From: Pogonophryne albipinna
Taxonomy: Eukaryota; Chordata; Actinopteri; Perciformes; Artedidraconidae
NCBI GenBank assembly: GCA_028583405.1
Contig: CM053251.1
Location: 10,193,495-10,257,494 of the forward strand
DNA length: 64,000 bases
Direction: 5' to 3'
Under the pieces are notes generated by a model. That model saw only the letters and a program-made list of their open reading frames with translations, had not been told where the DNA came from and searched no databases. A program made the translations under genes and the position numbers. Positions 1 to 12,100 of this stretch are shown one piece after another. Every line of letters starts with the position of its first letter. Position 1 is the stretch's first letter.

Positions 1-74
<74 letters not shown>

Positions 75-130
75 ATCTGTGTGTGTGTGTGTGTGTGCAT
101 CTGTGTGTGTGTGCATCTGTGTGTGTGTGT
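1..130. repeat. (GT)n microsatellite
   Basis: A nearly pure GT dinucleotide run starts at the window edge, so its true left end is unknown. From about 73 on it is interrupted three times by the imperfect unit GCATCT. The run is open as a Val/Cys frame, which is an artefact of the repeat and not a gene. Confidence 0.98.
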
Positions 131-548
131 GACTGACTTTGCAACTTTATTTAGATTTGCAATGACTAGTAACATACTATTTAAGGAAACACCATCTTCC
201 TATAATCTTCTTAGCCTCTTTCAGACAGGAAGTGCTTCTCTAAATAGAAGTTTGGGCTCTTGATGCTTTGACTAATCGTTACAACAACAACAACAACAAA
301 AACAAACAACTACAGTAGGAAAGATGTGGAAGACTTATTTTGTTACTTGGCTTCTTATGAGTACAAGAACTGATAAGTAACTCAACATCCCTTATTCTAA
401 TTGTTTCTATAATATGTTCTGAAGGAGCGGAAAGAAGTTCAATTTGATTGGATAGCTGCATACATTTGCTCCATGAAAATTAGCTCCAAATGAGCAATCA
501 GTGGTGTGTATATGATAATGAGGCTTTCATAAAAAATGGAAATACTCA

Positions 549-806
549 TCAGGGTAAGGGCCATACCTCAAGGCAAACCATCTCCTGTTCCTCTGCTGCC
601 GGGTCATTGTAGTTCACTGGGTATCTCCCACCCTGCCGGAGGGCCCGGACCAGTCCCTGTATCCGGAGCCACATGAGGGCCCTGGAGCGCCTGATCCCCC
701 GCAGAGCAGACGTGGGTCTGATCTCCCACTGCCTCAGCGCTCTAGCACATGGCATGCTCCGACCATGAGGCCTCACTCGCCACGTGAGGCACAAGTCTCT
801 TTGAGA
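549..806 (-). other. GC-rich possible exon, gene unidentified
   Basis: This block is clearly more GC-rich than the surrounding AT-rich DNA. On the minus strand it has an open frame of about 80 codons ending in a good donor (GAG|gtatgg near 565), with a possible acceptor (ctcaaag) near 803. The predicted peptide has no domain that I recognise. The plus strand is also open over much of the block, so strand and coding status are both uncertain. In human the gene next to ATP6V1H on this side, transcribed away from it, is RGS20 (from memory). An alternative 5' exon of rgs20 is a positional guess only. It could equally be a CpG-rich non-coding element. Confidence 0.2.
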
Positions 807-871
807 TCATAAGAAATCCACACTCCTAACTCTTGTTCTCTATGTTTTCCTCCCGTCTGAAGCACATTGTG

Positions 872-894
872 ACAGAGAGAAAGAGAGAGAGAGA
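872..894. repeat. (GA)n microsatellite
   Basis: Short, slightly imperfect GA run between ordinary unique sequence. Confidence 0.85.
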
Positions 895-1409
895 TGCAGG
901 AAAAAGCATGAGCATGAGCGACCCGGGCAAAGTGAAGAGTGTTTACAAAGGAGGGGCAGAAGGGGATTAGGAGAATGTCCTCACAGGATCCTGATTCCTC
1001 TGTGCTTTGCTGCGTCTCACAAGCTTAGGTCAGATTAAAACAGGAGATCTTAGTGTCTGAGTGAGAGGGACGTAGAGGAATAAAAGTGACAGACGTGGAT
1101 TCATTTGTGATTCTACATGTTCCTTAATGAACTCCCATGTAAGAGAATGGACACACTGTAGATTAAACATATGACCTTAGTGTACATGCGGCACAGTTTA
1201 TATATTACAGATATACACTCTGTGGTGCACGTGTGTTTTACTGAGGAGCTTATGGCGTGTTGCACTTGGTCTTGTCGCTCATTAAAGACTCACAAGGATG
1301 AACACTGATCAAAGCTGTTGATTGTGAACAATTCATTGATTTCAGCTATCTGTCATCCTCACACAGCCTCAAAGTTAAAGTCCTTCCTGAACTGATTACA
1401 CAGCTGTTT

Positions 1410-1444
1410 GTATTTGATTAGATAGAATCTAGCTAATCAAATAC
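1410..1444. repeat. Inverted repeat, 12-bp perfect arms
   Basis: GTATTTGATTAG at 1410-1421 is the exact reverse complement of 1433-1444, with an 11-nt spacer. It lies 17 bp from a second perfect hairpin. Confidence 0.9.
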
Positions 1445-1460
1445 AAAATTCAGTTCAATT

Positions 1461-1508
1461 GGAAAATAAGTTATTAAATGACATGTGGTGGTCAATAACT
1501 TATTTTCC
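1461..1508. repeat. Inverted repeat, 15-bp perfect arms
   Basis: GGAAAATAAGTTATT at 1461-1475 is the exact reverse complement of 1494-1508, with an 18-nt spacer. It may be the end of a small mobile element together with the neighbouring hairpin. Confidence 0.9.
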
Positions 1509-2287
1509 AGACCCATCAGGATGTTGGATGTGTCTCCTTCTCTTTCCAAGATTTGTTTTGATTTCAGGGGCTGTTTGCAGCCTTGTCAGGGATTTGGCAG
1601 CAGGGGGACGAAAGTCCCTCTGGTTGTATCGATTTCATATATCACAGCAGCAGCCTTCACTTGTTTTTCTATGTCTGTTTTTGGGAAAAGCTAGTGAATT
1701 ATTCTTTTAAGACAATCGTGGTGTAGAGTTTATGAATTGTTATGAATTATAACCAGCAATGGACCCACCTTTACCAGCTGTAGCATTAAAATGATGTCTA
1801 GAACATATAACAAAACAAAACACATATATGTTTACTGGATAATAATTAGTGATGTATTCATGTATTCATTACTTTAATGTTATTGCTAGGTAAAAATAAT
1901 TAATTAATTGATTTAAAATGTAATAAACTAAATATGCATAGTAGCTTACTGAAAGTGTCTTAAATGTTGAGAATTTAAAAAACGTGTTTTACCACTGATA
2001 TGTAGCCTACTAAAATTGAGGTATAAAGTAGCATTTAATGTAAATACCTGGTAAATACCCAAGTAAACTACATAGGATACGGCAACATCTATACAGTGCT
2101 TGAGCACGTACTGCAGGCCTACTTAGTTATATTCCTCCACTGTTTGTCAGAAACAGTTCTACCGTCTAAATGTTTATTATAGAGACAATTATAGAGATGA
2201 TAGTTAATATTAAGGTTACCACCTGCAATCAGTTTGATGTTATTTCTGATGTTAAAGTAGAAAACTTCTCCTTCTTCTCTCATGCTG

Positions 2288-2340
2288 CTGGGTCACGTGC
2301 TCTGCGGTGCATGTGACTGTCACATGATAGAAGTGACGCG
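2288..2340 (+). promoter_or_regulatory. atp6v1h: atp6v1h core promoter with three E-boxes (CLEAR-like)
   Basis: Just upstream of the non-coding first exon are GTCACGTG at 2292-2299, CATGTG at 2310-2315 and GTCACATGAT at 2319-2328. The first matches the core of the TFEB/TFE3 CLEAR element (consensus GTCACGTGAC), and the others are one-base variants. V-ATPase subunit genes are established CLEAR targets in mammals, so lysosome-biogenesis control of this gene is a reasonable inference. There is no TATA box at a convincing distance. Confidence 0.55.
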
Positions 2341-2381
2341 GTGTTGTAGTCAGTCAGCTGTTCGCACAGGACAGCAACTAG
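2340..2381 (+). other. atp6v1h: atp6v1h non-coding exon 1 (5' UTR)
   Basis: The stretch after the E-box cluster ends in a strong donor, ACTAG|gtgagt, at 2381/2382. It would splice to the acceptor at 3151-3153 just before the start codon. The upstream limit (transcription start) is estimated, not seen. Confidence 0.55.
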
Positions 2382-2606
2382 GTGAGTAAAAAACACTTAT
2401 TCAATACCAGAAATATGTAAGACTATTCGTATTGTGATTTGTTGGATGTTGTGTTATACATGTTTTACCTGTGCGCTGTTGTCTGTTTCATATAGTGACA
2501 GAATGGATCCGAAGCTACGTTAGCTAAGCTAGCTTTGGTTAGCATCCTCAGCTTATTTTGCTAGCTAACGCTGTCACCCGTGTTGCCGTTTACAGTATAA
2601 TTACAC

Positions 2607-2609
<3 letters not shown>

Positions 2610-2642
<33 letters not shown>
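2610..2642. repeat. (TA)n microsatellite
   Basis: Uninterrupted AT/TA run in atp6v1h intron 1. Confidence 0.95.
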
Positions 2643-2645
<3 letters not shown>

Positions 2646-3154
2646 TGATATTTGTTATACGACCGTGAAATATTTTAATGATACAGAATATGTACTGCGT
2701 AGTTTATTTTGGAAACACACAACATGACATGTCGTGACATTGGGTTAAGCTAGTAATGTGGTATAACCTGCTAGCGGTTAGCTTGGTCAGAATTAGTCAA
2801 ACTATGAAGATGAAAGATGTTGGGTTAATGTCTGTGACACACTTCGAAACATTCACGGCATTTTTGGCAAATGATGTATAGCTCTAAGACAACTGCGTAA
2901 TAGCATTTTCCCTGGTAAAGCTCTGTAACACCTTACCAAACTAGCTAACTGATAAACCATCTTTAAGTCACTGTCATCATCAGGTGGTGTATATCCGGCT
3001 TAAGTGTGATCTGCAGTGTGCAAGATGTAAACATAACCAAGCAAACACATCGACTATGATTTTGAGTCACTGCTAATTCAATGTTAATTATTGTGTTTCC
3101 ACCCAGCTGGAGCTGGATTTCTTTCTCTATATAGTGTAGTAGATAACTAACAGG

Positions 3155-6100
3155 ATGGATATCCGCGGGGCAGTGGATGCTGCAGTGCCCACCAACATCA
3201 TCGCTGCGAAGGCGGCAGAGGTGCGGGCCAATCAGGTCAACTGGCAGTCCTACCTGCAGTAAGTACACACAGTACACACAGTACACACAGTACATCATAC
3301 TAATATACACTTACTGGATATTTGAGTAGCTACTAATGCAGTTCAACCATAACAGCTCTGCCATCCATTCTACTTTAACTTAGCTGACTAATGCAGTTGT
3401 TGAATTAGTTTATTGTTTACATACATTAACTGATGCTTCAGGTTTCAGCACTTTACTTGCCACTCGTTAAGACATCAGATACATATGTTTTCTGAATAAT
3501 GTGCATATTTAGCTTTATTTCTTTAAGTCACTTTATGTCAAACCATTTTTAGACAAATTAAGCTCTCCCTACAGTACATCAATCGTTATGAATACATTAG
3601 TCTAAATAATGTAGATAGAGTATTTTGTCAATCTAAATTCAGCTGTGGTTCCTGTATTGTGATTCACTGTCTTGAATGATACTTCCTCTTTGAGAGGGTG
3701 CATTTTAATAAGGCAGTTCCAACTTGTGACTCACATTATAACTTCTTAAAAAGTAATCTGATGACTTTATTCCTTCTTTGATTTAGTCTGGATATAATAT
3801 AATTATCTTTTTACTATAACTACGACTAGCTACCTCCATGTACAATCCATGTTGTGGGTTTAGCCTTAGCTAGAACATGTGGTATTTGTGGTTGGTTGCC
3901 ATTTTTGTGCTAGCTGCTCTAGCAATTAGAAGCTGCATGCTAGGGACAAAACAATCCAAGGGTCAGCATACATGTATGTTGTATGTCTTACTTAGGTGTT
4001 AGAAGACCTTACACACTCAATTAGCCAATCCGCTGTGAGCCTGGCTTCTTTTTCAAATCAAAAATGTACATTATGAATTGCATATAGTGCTAAAATGGCA
4101 GTATCCTGATGAATTCTCTCCTAGGAGTCAGATGATCTCAGCGGAGGACTGTGAATTCATCAAGAAATTTGAGGTGGCCAACTCTGAGGAGAAACAGGTC
4201 ATTCTGACCAATGAAGGACATCAGGTATTGAGTAATTTGCATTATCTGTGTGCTTGGATAATATTCTCATCTATACAGCAGTTTGGTTTAGATTTCTTTC
4301 TGTTCTTACCTTTAGTGTACAACCTTTTAAACTAAGCAGACAGACAATTGCAGGATGAACATAAATCATGGTTTTGCAGCAAATCTTCCTTCATTATCTC
4401 TATTAGACTCACAGAGCTGGTGCCTATACGTACAATTACTCGCACTAAGGAAGAAGTGGTCCTTTTGGGTATTGGGTACAGGAGAGCGACATATTATCTA
4501 TTGACTGAGTGCTTATATGGTAAATTGTGCATTACCATATAAGCACTCAGTCAAGAGGAAACATGTTGCTCTCTTTTCAATGTTTTAGTGTTGTACAATT
4601 GTACTTTAAAATGCTCTGCACTATCTGTTTTAGCTTTTCAAACACGTTTAAACCGGACTTCCTGGTTCATATTCTGTTTTCAGTACCCAGTACTCGCATG
4701 CTCACCCTATTGCAGCCTTATGAATGGTTTTACTGACGATCTGAAAGAAGTCGTATGCTGTATCATAAGAATGTTTTGTTGAGCTCAGTTAGTCTCTGGA
4801 CTGTTTTAAGAGGCAGAACAAAAAAACAAAGGCATTTCAATTTGTATTCATAGATGGGTGGTGTGTATTTCTGACTTTGTATGTTTCTATTTTGTTTTTC
4901 TTGCTCAGTGTGCTAAGACCTTTCTGAACCTGATGGCACACATCTCCAAGGAGCAGACGGTCCAGTACATCCTGACTCTGATTGATGACACTCTGCAGGT
5001 ACACAGACAGACCCACTGACTGTGGACAAATAGGACATGCTTGCACATATATATAGATATTTTAAGAAGACAGTGGTCAGAAAACCATGTCTCTTTCGCC
5101 CAAATATTTGACCTCGACTAAGCAAGAAGTTTGCTTTAGGTTTTTTCATTGAAAGTCTTGGGCCATGTCATGAATTGATATAAGTTAAATGGACATCATT
5201 GTCATTTAAACAATGAAGTTCTCTCTTCTGTTAGAATTGTAGGCCCAACTGGGGGAGGGTTTGATAATGATTGCAAATATAAATCGCGGTATTTCATTTA
5301 AAACATATTAATTATAATGCGCTGGATTGGCGGACTTGAAAGATTTGGAGAAAACGTTAGATTTTTCATCTCAATTGAGCCCTTTTTTGTTATTTTATCC
5401 TCCCATAAATTGAATATATAAAATGAAAACAGTTTTGTTCCTTAAACACTATCATAAATAAACCATTTACAGTCATTTTTTATTATATGGTTGAATTTCT
5501 TATCTGTAATACAGCAATTTCCTAGCAGCTATTGCGGTAACAGATTAAAAACTGGCACTAATGGACTTAAGTACAAATGACTAGTTACTGTCTGAAGCCA
5601 AAGGATGATTTATTTATAATTGTTTTATTGATAAAGACATCAGACTCAGTCATCCCTGTTTTAACATCCTGGTTTATTTTGGAATCACTTCCACAAAACC
5701 TTCTTATTCTCTTTGAGATAAAAAAGACAATTTGTTGGTTACTTCAGCTGTGCAGAAAATACAGTGAGTATTAACAATCCAAGAGCTGATCTTAATTGAT
5801 TTGTGATTCAGGAGAACCATCAGCGGGTCAGCATCTTCTTTGACTACGCCAAAAAGACGAAGAACACCGCCTGGTCCTACTTTCTTCCAATGCTGAATCG
5901 TCAGGATCTTTTCACTGTCCACATGGTGAGGGATGTGTGGTTGATACAGAGTGTTTTTCAAATCACAATTTCCGGTTTTCAAGTTATTGCATATGTTTAA
6001 CCCAGTGCTATCCTATAACCCTTTTACCATGCTTAACCACTGTGTATTGGTTGCTGACATGAACTAATTAAGCATAATCTATTACAACATTACATTTACA

Positions 6101-9100
6101 TTGCATGTCATTTGTTAGACGCTTTTATGCAAAGCGACTTACATACATTCAATACTGTGGACAATCAGGAGCATTTTTGAGGTGAAATCTCTTGCCCAGG
6201 CAGGGACACAACGACATGCTGACTGCAGTGGGACTCGAACTTGCTATCCCCTGATTCGAAGTCCAGCACACTATCTACTGAGCCACAGCCTCCTCCGAAC
6301 AAATGATAGTTTGCTGAGTAGAATATCAGAGATTACTCAGATAAAATGATGGATTATATTTCATTTTTAACAGACATACATTTTTCATGTCATCATAGCA
6401 AGGAATCAATAATTCCTGACAGAGCAACCTTCCGCTTTTCCACAAAAACAAGCAATTCATGTAATCATTTCTATCTTCCAACCTGTTCACATAAAGGATG
6501 ACCACCCAATGACAAACTGATTACTATGACAGGGCTCTCATATATTAATTATAAAGCAGGTGGGCATAATGTGACCCCAAGTCTGCAGCACAGCACTTAA
6601 ACTCAATCCCACTCTCATGCTGACTCATGCTTTTTAAATTAGAGCGACAATATTTCTACACATTCTCTCCTGCCAAGAGGGAAATTGGAGAACAGAGTTT
6701 GTTACCGTGTCATCGCAGGGCTCAGGAATCACTTTGCAACCTGAAATTGTTTATTATTAGGTCGTTTTCCTCAGTCATATTTTTCATTTAGTACATCATG
6801 TTTTGTGTTCAGTCAGTATTTTGGTCTGGGCACCAGGGATTTCAAATCAAAGTACTTTCGTTCAATCACTTTTTTTTCATGTATCACTCTTCCTGGAATT
6901 TAAATTAGAAGTCCCTAATGCATCATAGGAGACTTGATCGTATAGAAGTTGCTTCAATTAATAAAAAGTTGAGGCATTTCTTAACCTTAGGGCTAAATCA
7001 AAGCCGCAACATAAATCTGTTTCAAATCAAATCAAGTTTTATCTATATAGCACATTTATAAACGATTTTTGGTCGAGCCAAAGTGCTGTACATATGATAA
7101 AAATAGCCTACAGTAGAGACACTTTACAGCAAATACAACAGCACAGATTGTTCAGAATATCAGTATGAGAAAAACGACACCCTCTATCCTTAGACCCTCA
7201 CATCGTACAAGGAAAAACTTCCAGAGAAAACCCACAGTTTAAGGGGAACATGGGAGAAACCTCAGGGAGAGCAACAGAGGAGGGATCCCTCTGCCAGGAC
7301 GGACAGACGTGCAATAGATGCCGTGTGTAAATCGAAGAGATAATACATTTTACAGCATATAGACCGAATGTTAGGAAATGCATGTGTCTGTAATAAGAAG
7401 ATGAATCCACGAGGATGTCAGCTACAATCCTAAGGAAGCCATCAGGGAAGCAGCATGACGAGACCCAAGGCAGGACCGCAGAGACAGGTTCAGCCACGAC
7501 CCGAAGTCCACGACTTAATCCAGAACTCAGGATAGAGGATCCAGGACACAGGACCACAGCAAGAGGATCAGCCTCGACTCCGGATCCCGGCGTAGATATA
7601 GATACAAAACAAGAAAAAAGATTTGGCTGGGTTAATCGGAACAAGAGAATACACAGACACAGACAGAGAGGGAAAAGGTCATTGGATAAAAGTTATTCTT
7701 GATAACCCTCTAGAAAGATCTCATGAACTTCCCCACTCAATCTATCAAGACCCGAGCAGTTCTATTAGATATAGGATAAGAAACAGAGAGAGGGAGCACA
7801 ACAACCTATCTCTTCGTCAGATGCACTCCCCCGCTGTTTCATTATTTTTGCTGAAAATATGTATTAACTGTACGTATACTTTTTACATTTGACATCTAAT
7901 AGGAAGTATTTGTCAAATAAATGCTTTACAGGTCTAAATGACTGTCATTTCTGCCTTTTTAGTAATGAGTAACACATGCTGTACAGAGATCTTGTGCAGT
8001 TTGATATGGCCTTGCTGTACATTTCTAAAGTTGAATGAGTCTAAATGTCTTTGTCTTTCAGGCGGCGAGGATCATTGCTAAGCTGGCTGCCTGGGGCCGT
8101 GACCTGATGGAGGGAAGTGACCTGAACTATTACTTCAACTGGATCAAGAGCCAACTCAGTTCACAGGTATGCACATCAGAATACTCAAATACCTCGTGAT
8201 GTATTAAAGTCTCTCGATCTAAATATCTGGACTACTGAGGTGGATTCAATGCTTTTCATCATGGATTTTTCAGACGACTAAATAGTCATTGCATCCGTTA
8301 CAGAGATGTTGCCATTTAACCTTTTCGTACCTGACAGAACACTACAGTGCGGTTGGTGATAATTAAGAAACGTGATTAGGGGTTACCAAAATGAGTTTAT
8401 AGTGTCAACTTTATCACTATTGTGAAATTAGAAAGGTCCAATTCACTGTGATTCATCCTCTTTGCAGCATGAATGTACAAATCAGATGTTGTGTTGACAT
8501 TGTGTTCTGTATAATTGAGTTTTGAAATGCCTTTTTAATTAAATGTATAATTGCATGGTTTATTAACTTAGCTATTGTGACATTAAGCTTCCTGAGAAAG
8601 GCTTGTTCTTTCTTCAAGTTCAAGGCTTTTATTGTCATGTGTGCATACCTACGGTGTAGATATGACAATGAAAATCTTAGGTCACAGGCTCCTCCAACAG
8701 TGCAACACAATAAACAGATAAAATAGTACAAGTAAATAAAATAGAATATAATTCTTATGTAGAGTTCACATTTTTTCATAGAGTAGAATTGTCTAATAAA
8801 TAGGTTTGAATATTTTTGTTCGTCCTCACAGTGAAAACGTAATCTGACAGATTGTAATGCCTTTATTTGTTTTGAGTTTGAACAGGCCTCTTAGACCTTG
8901 AGACAGTTTGATGAAAGCTGCGCCGTTGGGCTCGGCAGATGTATGCACTAAAGAGTGGGCTGATACAATACCTCCATATTCATTCCCAGCTTCTTTTGTG
9001 CTCCTGAATTGCACACCGGTATTTCTAAAATATCCGGAGGTGTTGTTAAATTCAGAAATAGTCAGCTCTTTGAAAAGCTTTTCAGTCTCTCTTTGTTTTA

Positions 9101-12100
9101 AACATTCTGTGTCATCGCAAAATATGTTCTCAAAGTATAATATATATAATAATTCACTTCTCTCCTCAGCAGCAAATCAACACAATGAGTGAGCATCCAC
9201 TGTCAGTGAAATGCATTATGGTCAAGAGTTCATCATATACTGCGTAGTCCAGTGCCACTGTCACTAGGCTCACAGCGATGGATTCTGAACAACTGTGCAC
9301 CTGTTTTGTTTCTCTCATTAGAACCTACATGGTACAGGTCCAGAGTCAGGCACAGGAGCAGGAACTATTTCCCCCAGTGAAGTGAGTATGAGTGAAGTGC
9401 ATCTTCAATGGGGCGCTTCCGAAAGAAACAATGGCAGGGCTTTTGCAAGCTGGCATCTGTCAGGTGTCACCGGACTCTCACATACTTTCTTCTTCCCTCT
9501 TTATCTCTCCCATCCTCCTATTGCATTCAACTCTTTCATGAATAATTGCAGATGACTGGAGTCCTGACTGTTAGTGTAGTAGAGGAACTCTTCATTCAGA
9601 CAGCATGATGTTTGCTGCCACTGATTGGTTCTAACTTTAGACATTGCATGCATTATGCCACTTCTCTTTAATGCTGAAGCGCATGACAAACAGCTTTTAC
9701 TTCTCATCGAGATACAAAAGAAAATTGGAATAACATTTGCACAGCATCCTGTCATTTAATATCCCATACTTTGGCGAGCATAGAGAGAAGTGTGCTCAGT
9801 AATCGCTTGACATGAGTGCTATTTAATAATTGAACATCATATTTTCCTCTGCATTTCCAACCAGGTAACCTCCACTCTTCTGTCCTCACTGCTGCCTGTT
9901 CCTCTTACTGGGACTTTCGCTTTTTCTTCAATCTTTGTCAATTCACAGATTAATATGATGTATTTTCTCCTCTCTAATCTCAATTTACATTATTCTGCTC
10001 AGGTGTGATGGGACACTTTTCCCTGCTCTTGCTTTGTTCTGTACTATTGGGTGTGTGATCTAGCATGTAGTATAACACTATAGACTGCATGTGCAATGCC
10101 TCAGGATTGACTGGTGGTGGTGGTGATGCAAGTTTTGGACTGGCCTTCTTCTATGTGTTGTATCTGCTTGTCAACTACTCCCATGTGTCAGAACTGCACT
10201 AATTGAACTTCTAACATTTTGTTTGTTTTCCTAACGACACAGCTAAGGCACACGCTTCTGTTTGAGTAAATGTTGGTTTCTGTCTATTGCAGAGCTCTCA
10301 GTACGTCCAGTGTGTAGCTGGCTGCCTTCAGCTGATGCTGAGGGTGAATGAGTATAGGTTTGCATGGGTGGAAGCTGATGGAGTCAACTGGTGAGTGACA
10401 ACTCCTCTTAAACTGGGGTCATCCAGTATTTCACAGTCTAGATTTTTTTTTTTTTTTTAAAGGGCCCCTTCTTTACTCCTTTTGAGTTTCATATTTGTTT
10501 TCTGAGTCTCTACTGTGACATGTTGACATGCTTTAAAGTTCATATAGGTATTTTTTTCTCATACTGCCTTTGCTGCAGCACCTCTTTTCACCCTCTGGCC
10601 GTTTCTCAATGTCGAGTAAACATGCTGCAGAACCACTATTTCAAGTATACTACGTCATCGAGTGGCGCCGATTGCTGGGCATTTAAAAAGTCCTTCGGCG
10701 CCACTCGATGACGTAGTATACTTGAAATAGTGGCTCTGCAGCAGGTTTACTTGACATTGACAAACGGCCTCTGTCTTAAACCAGAGCAAAGTCTGCTTTG
10801 ATGTAATTGGTCATCTACTTGTCCCGCCCCTTAGCCTATCACGTACAATGTAATTCAACTTCATAATCAGTGCACATAGTACAGTACAAGTACCTCAACA
10901 TGCAGTTTGCATCCAACCAGAAAGAGCAAAGAGTAGAAAAGGTGCAGATGAGGGTACAGTATATGTCCGGGTTAGAGTATGCAGTTTGTAGTGGATGAAA
11001 TATGGTTTATCATTTTTAATGTATACAAAAGGAAAGAAAATGTGCAAGGTTGGCCTGGATGGAGTCAACTGGGCGACAACTCCTCTTAAACCGGGTTTCT
11101 TCAGTTTTTCACGCTCATTGAAAAGTTTTTTTTTGAAACTGTAGAGAAATGCCAGAGAGGGCATCTTGGTTTAAAGGTAGCCGTCACTTTAGAATGAATT
11201 TCACAAAAAGCACAGAAATAAGTCAAAAACTATGATTTATGCCAAAAACGTACACAGGCAAAAACCAACGCCACTATTGTGATGATCATTACTCCTCAAA
11301 CCGATCTTTAGAAAGCGGCAAGAATAAGAGGACCATCCTGTCAGATCCACAGGCTGGATTACATTATCTTTAAAGAGCCAATTACTGATGAAAGAAAAGA
11401 CCTCATGTACCTGTTAGTGCCGCCATCTCCAGAGGTGAATGTCAGCTGAGGTGGAAGCAAATTAAGCCTCTCCTTGTAAAGGGAGTCCAGCAGGATGAGT
11501 GGAGCTCTGATGTGAGGCAGCTCGACCTTTGTATGACGCTCTTAAGCTTCCTACAGGAATCAATCTTTATTACATTTTCAAAGGCCACCCTTTCAGAAAA
11601 CGTTTCATGTTTTTGACTTTGTGTCACATTGTTGACGTAGCTAGAAAAATAAACCTTCCATAAAGAAGACTTCCACCACACCAAAACATGATAGTGCTAG
11701 AGAGCTAGGAAATGTTTATTATTCCTGTGTTTGGAGAAAAAACCCTGTGATTTGAATAGACATGTTCACACAAAATACGTATTTGTGTGATTGATGTATA
11801 TTGTGATGGCACATTTCTGAGGGGAGTGAATAATCAATATTGTCTATCGTACAAATTAGAGCTGAATCCCGTCTCACTTGGTCACTCCATTTCCTTTCTT
11901 AATACTGCATTGTGAAACCAACCCAGCTGCTTGATATGTATTTGATAATTATTGCTCATCTAAGAGCGCCACATCTCTGCACTTACCGGCTATTTTATCA
12001 GATGTGCGACTCGCTCCCTCGCTGTAGTCATAAGTACTCTCTATTTCAAGCAATTCTTCTGTATCTAAAGACTGTCAGAACCTTTCACTTCACTTTGCGC

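Larger units (their letters stand above)
895..2280. other. Intergenic DNA upstream of atp6v1h
   Basis: AT-rich DNA with no convincing exon. Its only clear structures are the two perfect inverted repeats listed separately at 1410-1444 and 1461-1508. Open frames near 1459-1710 overlap these hairpins, have no recognisable domain and look spurious. Confidence 0.6.

Noticed and set aside
3..263. Open frame across the GT microsatellite
   Set aside because: Alternating Val/Cys is produced by the dinucleotide; there is no start context or splice logic.
2500..2575. Repeated GCTAGC/TTAGCTAAGC words as an operator-like array
   Set aside because: Such GCTAGC/GTTAGC-rich text is common low-complexity sequence in teleost introns; nothing specific supports a binding array.
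7198..7702. Frames of 95-148 codons on both strands
   Set aside because: They lie inside the repeated retroelement; equivalent regions in other copies are not conserved as protein.
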